Part shown: piece after piece, positions 15,634-24,062 of the stretch | How positions within the stretch are numbered: position 1 is the first letter of the stretch | How the letters are laid out: each line of letters starts with the position of its first letter | Source of the DNA: an uncultured Clostridia bacterium | Lineage (GTDB): Bacteria > Bacillota > Clostridia > Oscillospirales > Ruminococcaceae | NCBI GenBank assembly: GCA_947624345.1 | Contig: CANQJW010000010.1 | Location: forward strand, 1 to 32,563 | Direction: 5' to 3' | DNA: 32,563 bases | The notes under the pieces: generated by a model | What the model was told of the DNA's origin: nothing | The model's database searches: none | Seen by the model: only the letters and a program-made list of their open reading frames with translations | Program-made: the position numbers and the translations under genes

Positions 15634-17919
15634 ATGAAAACATCAAGCGAGCTTTGGTATGATAAATGGGCTGAGGACTGGAACGAAGCGCTTCCGGTCG
15701 GCAGTGGAAGAATCGGCGGAATGGTATATGGAAATCCGTATTATGACAAAATTTCGCTCAACGAGGATTCAATATGGTCGGGCGGATACAGAAAGAGAAA
15801 CAATATGTCTGCACTTGAAAATCTGCAAAAGGTAAGAGAGCTTTTGTTTGAGGAGAGAATTTCCGAGGCGGAAGAGATAGTGTATGACGCATTTTGTGGA
15901 ACCCCTGTAAATCAGCGGCACTATATGCCGTTGGGTGATTTTATCATTGACCAGAGAGGCTTGGGGGATATAGAAAATTTCAGAAGAAGCCTAGACCTTG
16001 AAACGGCAGTGCAGACTACACAGTTTTCATCAAACGGAGTAAACTTCACTCGGGAGGTTATCGCATCATATCCTGATAATGTTCTTGTCATTAACATTAA
16101 GGCTGATAAAAAGGAAAGCATAAGTATACGTTTACATATCGACGGCAGAGACGACTATTTCGACGATAACTCGCCTGTATCGAACGATGAAATTCTTTTT
16201 TACGGCGGAATGGGCGGAGAAGACGGAATTAACTTTGCGTCATATATTAAAATCATTCCGACTTTGGGAACAACAAAGCACTTAGGAAGCTTTATAAAGG
16301 CTGAGGGCTGTGATGAAGTAACTATTTTAATATCCTGCCGGACAAGCTATCGTTTTGAGGATTATAAAAAAGAGGCAAAAGATGATATTGAAAGGGCTTC
16401 AAAGCTGTCGTTTGAAGAGATAAAAGAACGCCATATCAAGGACTATAAGAAGTATTACGACAGGGTTAAATTACAGCTTGAGGATAACAGCGAGGGAAAG
16501 TCAGAGCTTCCGACAGACGAGCGTCTGGCTAATATTCAAAACGGCGGAAAGGATAATAAGCTTATTGAGCTTTACTATAATTTCGCACGGTATCTTATGA
16601 TTGCCGGAAGTCGTGAAGGCACGCTGCCTTTGAATCTTCAGGGAATATGGAACAAGGATATGTGGCCTGCCTGGGGCTGTAAGTATACGATAAATATAAA
16701 TACTGAGATGAATTATTGGCCTGTTGAAAGCGCCAATCTTTCTGAGCTGGCAACTCCGCTCTTTGACCTTATAGAGAAAATGCGTCCTAACGGAAGGGTT
16801 ACGGCAAAAGAGATGTATAACTGTGGGGGCTTTGTTTGTCATCATAACACTGATCTTTGGGGAGATACTGCTCCGCAGGATTTGTGGATGCCTGCAACAC
16901 AGTGGCCTATGGGTGCGGCATGGCTTTGTCTGCATATCTGGGAGCATTATATGTTCACTAGGGATAAAGATTTCTTGAAGGAAAAGTACGACACAATCAA
17001 AGAGGCCAGTGAGTTCTTTGTGGATTTTCTTATTGAAAATAAAAACGGTCAGCTTGTAACCTGTCCGTCTGTTTCGCCTGAGAACACATACCTGACAGAA
17101 TCGGGCGGAAAGGGTTCGCTTTGTATAGGGCCGTCGATGGATAGCCAGATAATATATGAGCTGTTTACAGCGGTTATAAAGGCGAGCGAGATTTTAGGCA
17201 TTGATGCAGATTATGCTGAAAAGCTAAAATCAATGCGTGAGAAGCTCCCCTCACCTGAGATTGGAAAGTACGGTCAGATAAAAGAATGGGCTATTGATTA
17301 TGATGAGGTTGAGCCGGGACACAGACATATCTCACAGCTGTTTGCTTTATATCCGGCTGATATGATATCAACCAGAAGAACACCAAAGCTTGCAGATGCT
17401 GCAATAGCAACGCTTGAAAGGAGACTTTCTCACGGAGGAGGTCATACAGGCTGGAGCCGTGCGTGGATAATCAATCTTTGGGCAAGGCTTAATGATGGAG
17501 AGAAGGTTTATGAGAATATAGCGGCACTTTTATCTCATTCAACGAATAAGAATATGTTTGACAATCATCCGCCGTTTCAGATTGACGGAAATTTCGGAGG
17601 TGCAGCAGGAATATCAGAGGCTTTATTACAGAGCATAAATGATGAGCTGATTTTGCTTCCGGCCCTTCCTCGGGAGTGGGGAAGCGGTAAGTTTGAAAAC
17701 CTTAAAGCAAGAGGAGGATTTACTGTATCCTGCAAGTGGAAAAATTCAAAGCTTAAAGAGGCTCTAATTGTTTCAAACAGCGGTGAAACCTGTAGTCTTG
17801 TTGTGAACGTTCCTGTTAAGGTTTTCTGCGACGGTGAGGAGATTAGCTGTGTGGAAAAGAACGGAGCCGTTGTATTTGATACTTGCGTTGGAAAATCCTA
17901 TGAGGTAAAAACTTCATAG
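15634..17919 (+). CDS. GH95 family glycoside hydrolase (alpha-L-fucosidase or alpha-L-galactosidase)
   Basis: A 761-residue enzyme of family GH95, an inverting family that removes terminal alpha-1,2-linked L-fucose or L-galactose. Family features in order are the N-terminal NEALPVGSGRIGGMVYG and ISLNEDSIWSGG, then TEMNYWPVESANL, HHNTDLWGDTAPQDLWMPA, TCPSVSPENTYL, EPGHRHISQLFALYP, GHTGWSRAWIINLWARL and PPFQIDGNFGGAAGI. The last contains the Asp expected to act with Asn residues, and the SPEN Glu fits the acid. There is no signal peptide, so it acts in the cytoplasm on imported oligosaccharide. The start has AGTGAGG upstream. It follows the sugar-uptake operon and hairpin array, which makes that operon the likely supplier; this is inference. 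Confidence 0.93.
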   Translation: MKTSSELWYDKWAEDWNEALPVGSGRIGGMVYGNPYYDKISLNEDSIWSGGYRKRNNMSALENLQKVRELLFEERISEAEEIVYDAFCGTPVNQRHYMPLGDFIIDQRGLGDIENFRRSLDLETAVQTTQFSSNGVNFTREVIASYPDNVLVINIKADKKESISIRLHIDGRDDYFDDNSPVSNDEILFYGGMGGEDGINFASYIKIIPTLGTTKHLGSFIKAEGCDEVTILISCRTSYRFEDYKKEAKDDIERASKLSFEEIKERHIKDYKKYYDRVKLQLEDNSEGKSELPTDERLANIQNGGKDNKLIELYYNFARYLMIAGSREGTLPLNLQGIWNKDMWPAWGCKYTININTEMNYWPVESANLSELATPLFDLIEKMRPNGRVTAKEMYNCGGFVCHHNTDLWGDTAPQDLWMPATQWPMGAAWLCLHIWEHYMFTRDKDFLKEKYDTIKEASEFFVDFLIENKNGQLVTCPSVSPENTYLTESGGKGSLCIGPSMDSQIIYELFTAVIKASEILGIDADYAEKLKSMREKLPSPEIGKYGQIKEWAIDYDEVEPGHRHISQLFALYPADMISTRRTPKLADAAIATLERRLSHGGGHTGWSRAWIINLWARLNDGEKVYENIAALLSHSTNKNMFDNHPPFQIDGNFGGAAGISEALLQSINDELILLPALPREWGSGKFENLKARGGFTVSCKWKNSKLKEALIVSNSGETCSLVVNVPVKVFCDGEEISCVEKNGAVVFDTCVGKSYEVKTS

Positions 17920-18042
17920 AGGTAAATTGAATCAATATACCAGAATTTACAGAGGTGTATAAAATCGCCGGAAACAGGTATTAAATCAGATTTAGTTGAG
18001 AAAATAAACAGTGATAAATATATGTGAAAACATTGCTTAATA

Positions 18043-18071
18043 TTGACAAAAAACACGAAAAAAGGTATAAT
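18043..18071 (+). promoter_or_regulatory. consensus promoter for the zinc-ribbon membrane protein
   Basis: TTGACA (18043-18048), 17-base spacer, TATAAT (18066-18071). The first base of the track ORF at 18043 lies in this promoter, which confirms that the gene starts later. Confidence 0.8.
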
Positions 18072-18120
18072 GATCTCAGAGATTGACGGTTTATATGAGA
18101 ACAAAGATAAGGAGGATATA

Positions 18121-18906
18121 ATGAGCAAGGAAAGGTTCAGACTTGAAAATAGGCTCGGTACAAGCGGTGTGATATTAACTGTTATTCTGGTTGTTACAAC
18201 TATAATTACAGGATTGCTTTTAATAGTTTCAAACTTTTTAAGATTTGTTTTAATTAGTTCCAACGGAATGCAGAAATTTCTTGAACCCTTTGGTGTAGAA
18301 AGCTCAGCAATTGGGGAAACTTTCGACATAAGCCGTTCGGTAAGCTGGATAGGCTCAACACCAATGTTTATTTTATTGATAGCTGTAATTTTATTTTTGC
18401 TTATTATATGGGTTTCTCTTTATAAATTAAACTCAGTTTATGCTTACAGAGCGTTCAGAGGCTATGGAGTATCATTGATATGCATCTCCGGCTTATTGAT
18501 GGCTTTGGGATTGATAGCAGGTCCTATTGTAAATGGCGTAGCGAAGAGTTTTTTTGCTAACTATGAAAACGCATTCACTATCGGAAAATGGCTGTTAATA
18601 ATTTCATCGCTTCCTGTTTTTGCGTTAAGTTTGATTGTACTTCTTGTGTCGTTATTTGTGACCTTCCCTGCAAAGACGGATATGAAACGCCCCAGAAAAG
18701 ACGGCGAAAAAGATGTATCCTTTATTATGGACGATGAAGACGCCGAACAGGCTTTTGACTACTCTCTTTCTGATAAGGCTTTCCTGCCGTCAAATGATGT
18801 TGAACCTGCAGAGAAAGAAGCAGCCCATAACACTTGTCCTAACTGTGGGGCGGTGACGAAGGACGGCGAATTATTCTGCACAAGGTGTGGGACTAAGCTA
18901 AGATAG
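18121..18906 (+). CDS. membrane protein with C-terminal zinc ribbon
   Basis: About 261 residues, with start ATG 18121 after AAGGAGG. The track start at 18043 is rejected because it overlaps the promoter. Four membrane segments are visible (about 15-40, 80-102, 118-140 and 155-182). A charged cytoplasmic linker rich in Asp/Glu follows, then a zinc ribbon with two CxxC knuckles (CPNCG...CTRCG) at the very end. Zinc-ribbon membrane proteins of this shape are common in Firmicutes, but their role is mostly unknown. It has its own consensus promoter and is not closely linked to its neighbours. No function is assigned. Confidence 0.85.
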   Translation: MSKERFRLENRLGTSGVILTVILVVTTIITGLLLIVSNFLRFVLISSNGMQKFLEPFGVESSAIGETFDISRSVSWIGSTPMFILLIAVILFLLIIWVSLYKLNSVYAYRAFRGYGVSLICISGLLMALGLIAGPIVNGVAKSFFANYENAFTIGKWLLIISSLPVFALSLIVLLVSLFVTFPAKTDMKRPRKDGEKDVSFIMDDEDAEQAFDYSLSDKAFLPSNDVEPAEKEAAHNTCPNCGAVTKDGELFCTRCGTKLR

Positions 18907-19019
18907 CTGTAAGCATTTAGAGTCATATATTTACAAATATCAATTTAAAATTTAATAAAAGGGCTTTTTATATTGTAATATTAACGAAATTTAGGCTTTG
19001 TATTTGTTTAGAATTACTA

Positions 19020-19048
19020 TTGAATGTGTGGCAATAATAGTATATAAT
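19020..19048 (+). promoter_or_regulatory. promoter of the dpp operon
   Basis: TTGAAT (19020-19025), 17 bases, TATAAT (19043-19048). This predicts a leader of about 150 bases before dppA. Confidence 0.65.
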
Positions 19049-19070
19049 ATAAGCATATATAAGGTATTAA

Positions 19071-19190
19071 ACTCGAAATGGTTTCGAGTGTAATAAAAAA
19101 GCAAGGACAAAGGTGCCGCGAATCACATTTACATTAACTATGTGTGTTTTGTAACTGTTTTTGCAGGCATTTTTTGTTTTTGAAAAACAG
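19071..19190 (+). other. structured 5' leader of dppA
   Basis: Three inverted repeats lie in the leader: ACTCGAAA/TTTCGAGT (19071-19089, perfect 8 bp), CACAT/ATGTG near 19125-19145, and CTGTTTTT/AAAAACAG (19155-19190), which ends two bases before the AAGGAAG ribosome site. None has a terminator-like T tail. They may stabilise the mRNA or control translation. No known riboswitch class was recognised. Confidence 0.4.
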
Positions 19191-19205
19191 AAAGGAAGAA
19201 AAGAC

Positions 19206-20774
19206 ATGAAGAGGAAAGTTTTATGTGCATTGCTTGCTGCAACAATGGCAGTATCTTGTCTTGCAGCTTGTGGTGACAAGTCATCAGACAGCAAGTCAAG
19301 CAAAGATACTTTAGTATATGCACAGGGTGCTGACCCAAGAGGTCTTGACCCACAGATCGTTGATGACGGTGAGTCAGCAAAGGTTACAAACCAGATTTAT
19401 GAAGGACTTTTAACTTATGCTGAAGATTCAACAGAAGTTTTGCCATGCTTGGCTGAGTCATGGGACATCTCACCTGACGGACTTGAGTACACATTCAAGC
19501 TCAGAGAAGGCGTTAAGTTCCACGACGGAACTGACTTTAACGCTGAGGCTGTTAAGTTCAATGTTGAGCGTAACACGATCAACAAGACAGAGGATATGAC
19601 ATATGCTGATTTCGTATGGGGATATGTTGACAAGAGTGAAGTGGTTGACGACTACACAATCAAAATCACACTGAAACAGCCTTCAACACCGTTCCTTGCT
19701 AACCTTGCAATGGTATTCGGCGCACCTATGGTAAGCCCAACCGCTGCTCAGAGCGGCGACCTTATGAACAAGCCTGTAGGAACAGGTCCTTACAAGTTTG
19801 TTAAATGGAACAAGGACGAGGATGTTCAGCTTGTTGCTAACGAGGATTATTGGGATAAAGACAACATGGCTAAGACCAAGAATGTTGTTATCCGTACAAT
19901 CAAGGATGCTTCAACTAAGATCGTTGAGCTTCAGTCAGGTAATGTAGATATCATTGACGGTATCGACACAACTCAGATGGAAAATCTGAAGAAGGACAGC
20001 AATATCACAGTTTCTCAGACACCTGGTATGAACGTAAACTATATGGCATACAACATTGAGAGACTTGACAAGGAAACCCGTGTTGCTATTTCACAGGCTA
20101 TAAATGTTGATGAAATGGTTGAGACACTCTATAACGGATATGCTGAAAAGGCTACAACGGTACTTCCTTCATTTGTACCCGGATATAGTGCAGACGTTAA
20201 GCAGATTGCTTACGATAAGGACGCTGCTAAGGCTACTCTTGAGAAGAAGGGCATTAAGTCAGTTCACATGATTACATACACCAACCCAAGACCTTATAAC
20301 ACTGCAACTGGTCAGACACTTGCTGAGGCAATCCAAGGATACTTAGCAGAGGTTGGAGTAGAGTGTACAATCGACTCTTATGACTGGACAACATATAAGG
20401 ACAGAACAATCGCAGGCGACTACGATATCTGCTTCTATGGTTGGTCAGGAGACAACGGTGACCCTGATAACTTTATGAACCTTATGAGCGATACAAACGC
20501 AGGTATGAACGTAGCAAGATACAACCTTGCTAAGAATAAGGAAGATAAGGCAGATTATAAAGAGTATGCACAGATGATCTCTGACGCTGCTAAGGAGCCT
20601 GCTGGCGATTCAAGAAACGCAATGTATGCTGAAATGGAGCAGTATGTTGCTGACCGTGCAATCTGGCTTCCTATCTCACATCAGCAGGATCTTACAGCTT
20701 GCAAGTCAAATGTTAAGAACTTCATATATCACTGCACAGCTACAGTTAAGCTGTATAATGTTACAAAAGACTAA
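19206..20774 (+). CDS. dppA: peptide-binding lipoprotein (SBP family 5)
   Basis: A 522-residue extracellular lipoprotein that binds peptides for the DppBCDF transporter. The track starts upstream; ATG 19206 follows AAGGAAG and gives a proper lipoprotein signal peptide (MKRKVLCALLAATMAVSCLAAC), with lipobox LAAC and a Ser/Asp-rich linker. Family 5 features are GADPRGLDPQIVDDGESAKV, NQIYEGLLTY, LAESWDISPDGLEYTFKLREGVKFHDG, PVGTGPYKFVKWNKDEDVQLVAN, and WSGDNGDPDNFMNLMSD. The last resembles the DppA region that contacts the peptide N-terminus. Codons are biased to a small set (GTT, GCT, AAG), in keeping with high expression. A terminator separates it from the permeases. Confidence 0.95.
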   Translation: MKRKVLCALLAATMAVSCLAACGDKSSDSKSSKDTLVYAQGADPRGLDPQIVDDGESAKVTNQIYEGLLTYAEDSTEVLPCLAESWDISPDGLEYTFKLREGVKFHDGTDFNAEAVKFNVERNTINKTEDMTYADFVWGYVDKSEVVDDYTIKITLKQPSTPFLANLAMVFGAPMVSPTAAQSGDLMNKPVGTGPYKFVKWNKDEDVQLVANEDYWDKDNMAKTKNVVIRTIKDASTKIVELQSGNVDIIDGIDTTQMENLKKDSNITVSQTPGMNVNYMAYNIERLDKETRVAISQAINVDEMVETLYNGYAEKATTVLPSFVPGYSADVKQIAYDKDAAKATLEKKGIKSVHMITYTNPRPYNTATGQTLAEAIQGYLAEVGVECTIDSYDWTTYKDRTIAGDYDICFYGWSGDNGDPDNFMNLMSDTNAGMNVARYNLAKNKEDKADYKEYAQMISDAAKEPAGDSRNAMYAEMEQYVADRAIWLPISHQQDLTACKSNVKNFIYHCTATVKLYNVTKD

Positions 20775-20786
20775 ATTTTAGATTTT

Positions 20787-20854
20787 AACAACAAGCAAAT
20801 ATAGAGAAGAACGAAAACAACGGCGTTTTCTCTATATTTGCCGTTGTTGTTTTT
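20787..20854 (+). terminator. internal terminator/attenuator after dppA
   Basis: CAAATATAGAGAA (20796-20808) and TTCTCTATATTTG (20828-20840) form a 13-bp stem. It is extended by AACAAC/GTTGTT and followed by a short T run. Partial termination here would make dppA mRNA more abundant than the permease mRNA. Confidence 0.78.
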
Positions 20855-20864
20855 ATCAGTTTTA

Positions 20865-20994
20865 TTTTCAGCATACATTTCAATATGTATTAAAAAAATA
20901 TATGCTGAAAAGAGAACTAATAGTTTTCTGACTTTAAGGGGAAGAGATAAGGAAGAAGGTATAGCGTGAAAAATACTTTTTCACGCGCGTTTTT
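20865..20994 (+). other. two further hairpins between dppA and dppB
   Basis: TTTTCAGCATA (20865-20875) and TATGCTGAAAA (20901-20911) are perfect 11-bp arms. GCGTGAAAAA (20964-20973) and TTTTTCACGC (20977-20986) are perfect 10-bp arms with a three-base loop, followed by GCGTTTTTG, so the second is a possible weak terminator. No convincing promoter for dppB was found. Confidence 0.6.
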
Positions 20995-21042
20995 GAACCG
21001 ATGACGGCTCGTGAAAGCGCAGAAAGGAAAGGTGATTTAAAG

Positions 21043-22059
21043 ATGATCAAATACATCATCAAGCGATTGCTGATGCTTATCCCTGTACTTATAGGCGTAT
21101 CAATAATCGTATTCTTTTTATTAAGAGTATGTGCCCCTGATCCGGCGCCTGTTGTATTGGGACAACACGCAACCGAACAATCTATGCAAGAATGGCGGGA
21201 CGCAAATGGCCTGAATGACAATATTATTATTCAATATTGGAACTTTATAAAGGGTGCTGTTACGGGTGATTTTGGCGAATCGTATTACACAAACAACTCG
21301 GTACTTAATGAAATCGGTTCTAGATTTCCTGCAACAATAGAGATTGCGATTTTTGCGATCATAGTTGCAACCGTTTTCGGAATTTTAATAGGAGTTGTCG
21401 CCGCAGTTAAGAAAAACAGTATTATTGATAATGCGAGTATGGTCTTGTCGCTTGTGGGAGTTTCAATTCCGATATTCTGGCTTGGAATATTATTTATCAT
21501 CTTATTTGTTAAGATTTTAGGTTGGCTTCCTGCCAGCGGACGAATTGATGCGATGCTAAGACCTGAGGGAGGCACGGGATTTTACCTTATAGACACTCTT
21601 GTTCAGGGAGACTTTGAAGCGTTTAAGAATGCCTTGTGGCATTTAATTTTACCGGGTGTAACTTTAGCGCTTTACACCCTTGCAATCATTTCGAGAATGA
21701 CAAGGTCAAGTATGCTTGACGCTTTAAATCAGGATTACATAAGAACGGCTCGTTCAAAGGGCATCAGCGAGGGCAAGGTAGTTATAAAGCACGGCTTGAG
21801 AAATGCACTTATGCCAATAGTTACTGTAATAGGACTTCAGTTTGGCGCATTGCTGGGAGGTGCAGTTTTAACCGAGACGGTTTTTGCATGGCCCGGAATA
21901 GGAAGCTATACTGTTGAATGTATAACCAAATCAGACTTTCCTGTTATTCAAGCAGTTGTATTGATAATTGCAACGATATTTGTGCTTATGAATTTGATCG
22001 TGGATATAATTTATGCATTTTTAGATCCGAGAATTAAATACGGCAAAAAGGAAAGCTAA
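21043..22059 (+). CDS. dppB: peptide ABC transporter permease
   Basis: A 338-residue inner-membrane subunit of the peptide importer. The track start at 21001 has no ribosome site; ATG 21043 follows AAAGGAAAGGTG and gives the classical opening MIKYIIKRLLMLIPVLIGVSI. Six membrane segments are visible. Family motifs include AVTGDFGESY in the outer loop, SRMTRSSMLDALNQDYIRTARSKG (EAA region), and LRNALMPIVTVIGLQFGALL followed by TETVFAWPGIG. Length is close to E. coli DppB (339). It is presumably transcribed by read-through from the dppA promoter. Confidence 0.95.
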   Translation: MIKYIIKRLLMLIPVLIGVSIIVFFLLRVCAPDPAPVVLGQHATEQSMQEWRDANGLNDNIIIQYWNFIKGAVTGDFGESYYTNNSVLNEIGSRFPATIEIAIFAIIVATVFGILIGVVAAVKKNSIIDNASMVLSLVGVSIPIFWLGILFIILFVKILGWLPASGRIDAMLRPEGGTGFYLIDTLVQGDFEAFKNALWHLILPGVTLALYTLAIISRMTRSSMLDALNQDYIRTARSKGISEGKVVIKHGLRNALMPIVTVIGLQFGALLGGAVLTETVFAWPGIGSYTVECITKSDFPVIQAVVLIIATIFVLMNLIVDIIYAFLDPRIKYGKKES

Positions 22060-22127
22060 TTTGAGATTTTTTATGTTTTCAAACGCGAAATTTGTAGTTT
22101 TTAAATGCTTAATGCAAAAATATCGAG

Positions 22128-22166
22128 AGGAGGTATGCTCCTAAACCACCGGAGCATGTAACTATA
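22128..22166 (+). promoter_or_regulatory. dppC ribosome site with alternative hairpins
   Basis: The only strong Shine-Dalgarno, AGGAGG (22128-22133), is 33 bases from the dppC ATG. Between them ATGCTCC (22135-22141) and GGAGCAT (22151-22157) form a perfect 7-bp stem. Folding it brings the site to about 10 bases from the ATG. Alternatively AGGAG (22128-22132) pairs with CTCCT (22138-22142) and hides the site. The two folds exclude each other. Confidence 0.55.
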
Positions 22167-23075
22167 ATGGCTAAGAAAAAAGCTTTGGCAGCTAATGGAG
22201 CCCAAGTCCAAGAGGCTGTTGTTATTGAAAAGCCTGAATCCCGCTTTAGAGCAATGTGGGATACGCTAAAGAAGAATAAGGCGGCGTTGTTTGGTCTTTT
22301 TGTAATTATTGCTTTAGTAATAATCGCAATTATCGGTCCGTTTATAACGCCTTATGCACCTAATAAGCAGGTTATGAGCGAGGCATATCAGGGCCCGTCT
22401 TCAACTCACTGGTTCGGAACAGACAATCTGGGAAGAGATATTTTCAGCCGTATAATCGTCGGAACAAGAGTATCTCTCTTTGTGGGAGTTGCGGCAGTTG
22501 CATTCTCACTTCTCATCGGAACAGTTCTGGGTTCAATTTCAGGATATTTCGGCGGCAAGATCGATGCGATTATTATGAGAATTATGGATATTATGCTGTC
22601 GATCCCGTCAATATTGCTGGCTATTACGCTTATGGCAGCTTTGGGTAAGGGAATAGATAAGGCTATTATCGCTATCGGAGTTGTTTCGATCCCTGAATAC
22701 GCAAGAATCATAAGAAGCTCGATTTTGTCCACAAAGGAAAACGATTACGTAGCTGCGGCAAAGGTTATAGGAAACAGTGACAGAAGAATCATATTCCATC
22801 ATATTATTCCAAATGTAGTTTCTTCAATAGTTGTAAGAGCAACGCTTGGAATTTCAACAGCTATTCTTGATACTGCTGCGTTAGGATTTTTGGGACTGGG
22901 CGTTAAGCCGCCTACGGCGGAATGGGGAGATATGCTTGGACGTGTAAGGAGTATGATTTTGGTATATCCTTATATGCTTATTTTCCCAGGACTTGCTATA
23001 ACACTTGCGGTGCTTGCGTTTAACCTGTTCGGAGACGGATTAAGAGACGCACTTGACCCTAAGTCAAGAAGTTAG
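22167..23075 (+). CDS. dppC: peptide ABC transporter permease
   Basis: A 302-residue partner of DppB. A polar N-terminal stretch (about 1-42) with FRAMWDTLKKNKAALFG precedes six membrane segments. Family motifs are HWFGTDNLGRDIFSRIIVGTRVSL after the first segment, the EAA region EYARIIRSSILSTKENDYVAAA, HHIIPNVVSSIVV, and the C-terminus FNLFGDGLRDALDPK. Length matches E. coli DppC (300). The gene starts 107 bases behind dppB with an unusually distant ribosome site, and 12 bases separate it from dppD. Confidence 0.95.
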   Translation: MAKKKALAANGAQVQEAVVIEKPESRFRAMWDTLKKNKAALFGLFVIIALVIIAIIGPFITPYAPNKQVMSEAYQGPSSTHWFGTDNLGRDIFSRIIVGTRVSLFVGVAAVAFSLLIGTVLGSISGYFGGKIDAIIMRIMDIMLSIPSILLAITLMAALGKGIDKAIIAIGVVSIPEYARIIRSSILSTKENDYVAAAKVIGNSDRRIIFHHIIPNVVSSIVVRATLGISTAILDTAALGFLGLGVKPPTAEWGDMLGRVRSMILVYPYMLIFPGLAITLAVLAFNLFGDGLRDALDPKSRS

Positions 23076-23087
23076 GAGGTTTGTGAG

Positions 23088-24062
23088 ATGTTATTAGAGG
23101 TTGAAAACTTACAAACGGAATTTAAGGTTAAAAGAGGAACAGTCAAGGCTGTTAATAATGTAAGCTTTGGCGTTGAGAAAGGCGAGATACTGGCTATCGT
23201 TGGAGAATCGGGCTCAGGTAAGAGCGTTTCTTCCCTTTCAATAATGGGACTTATCCGCAATCCCGGAAAGGTAACCGGCGGAAAGATTATGTTCCACGGA
23301 GAGAATCTGGTTGAGAAGACGAAAAAGGAAATGAACAAAATCAGAGGGGACAAAATCTCAATGATTTTCCAAGAGCCTATGACCTCACTTAACCCTGTAT
23401 ATAAGATTGGCGACCAGATTATGGAGTCGATATTGATACACACTGATCTTTCAAAGGCGGAGGCAAGAAAAACAGCAATAAAGATGCTTGATCTTGTTGG
23501 TATTCCATCTCCTGAGCAGAGAATGGAGGATTATCCGCACCAGATGAGCGGAGGAATGCGTCAGAGAGTTATGATTGCTATGGCACTTTCCTGCAATCCT
23601 GAGGTTTTGATTGCCGATGAGCCGACAACTGCTCTTGATGTTACTATTCAGGCTCAGATTTTGGAGCTTATAGACGAGCTTAGAAAGAAAATCGGTATGG
23701 CTGTTTTGCTGATAACCCACGATTTAGGCGTTGTTGCCGAAACGGCTGACAGAGTTGTTGTAATGTATTGCGGAAGAATTGTTGAACAAGCTGATGTGAA
23801 GGACATATTCACAAAACCGCTTCACCCTTATACAAGGGGATTGCTAGAGTCTATTCCTCTACTTGAGGAGGACAGGGACAGACTATTTATGATCAAGGGT
23901 GTAGTTCCTGATCCGACTAAGCTTCCAAAGGGATGTTCTTTTGCAGACAGATGTGACAATTGTATGGAGAAATGTAAGGAGCATATGCCTGCACTTGTTG
24001 ATGTGGGCGGAAGAAAGGTTAGATGCTTTTTACACAGTGATGAAGAGGAGATTGATGTTTAA
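23088..24062 (+). CDS. dppD: peptide ABC transporter ATPase
   Basis: A 324-residue cytoplasmic ATPase that powers peptide import with DppF. Visible are Walker A GESGSGKS (about 36-43), Q-loop MIFQEPMTSLNP, signature MSGGMRQRV, Walker B VLIADEPTTALD, and H-loop LLITHDLGVV. The C-terminal extension typical of Opp/Dpp ATPases contains four cysteines (CSFADRCDNCMEKC...CFLHSD), which in this family can bind an iron-sulfur cluster. The start follows TTAGGAGG, and the stop overlaps the dppF ATG (TAATG). Confidence 0.96.
   Translation: MLLEVENLQTEFKVKRGTVKAVNNVSFGVEKGEILAIVGESGSGKSVSSLSIMGLIRNPGKVTGGKIMFHGENLVEKTKKEMNKIRGDKISMIFQEPMTSLNPVYKIGDQIMESILIHTDLSKAEARKTAIKMLDLVGIPSPEQRMEDYPHQMSGGMRQRVMIAMALSCNPEVLIADEPTTALDVTIQAQILELIDELRKKIGMAVLLITHDLGVVAETADRVVVMYCGRIVEQADVKDIFTKPLHPYTRGLLESIPLLEEDRDRLFMIKGVVPDPTKLPKGCSFADRCDNCMEKCKEHMPALVDVGGRKVRCFLHSDEEEIDV

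Noticed and set aside
22135-22161. Leader peptide MLLNHRSM in front of dppC
   Set aside because: Its ATG is only one base from AGGAGG, too close for initiation. The segment is better explained as a hairpin.
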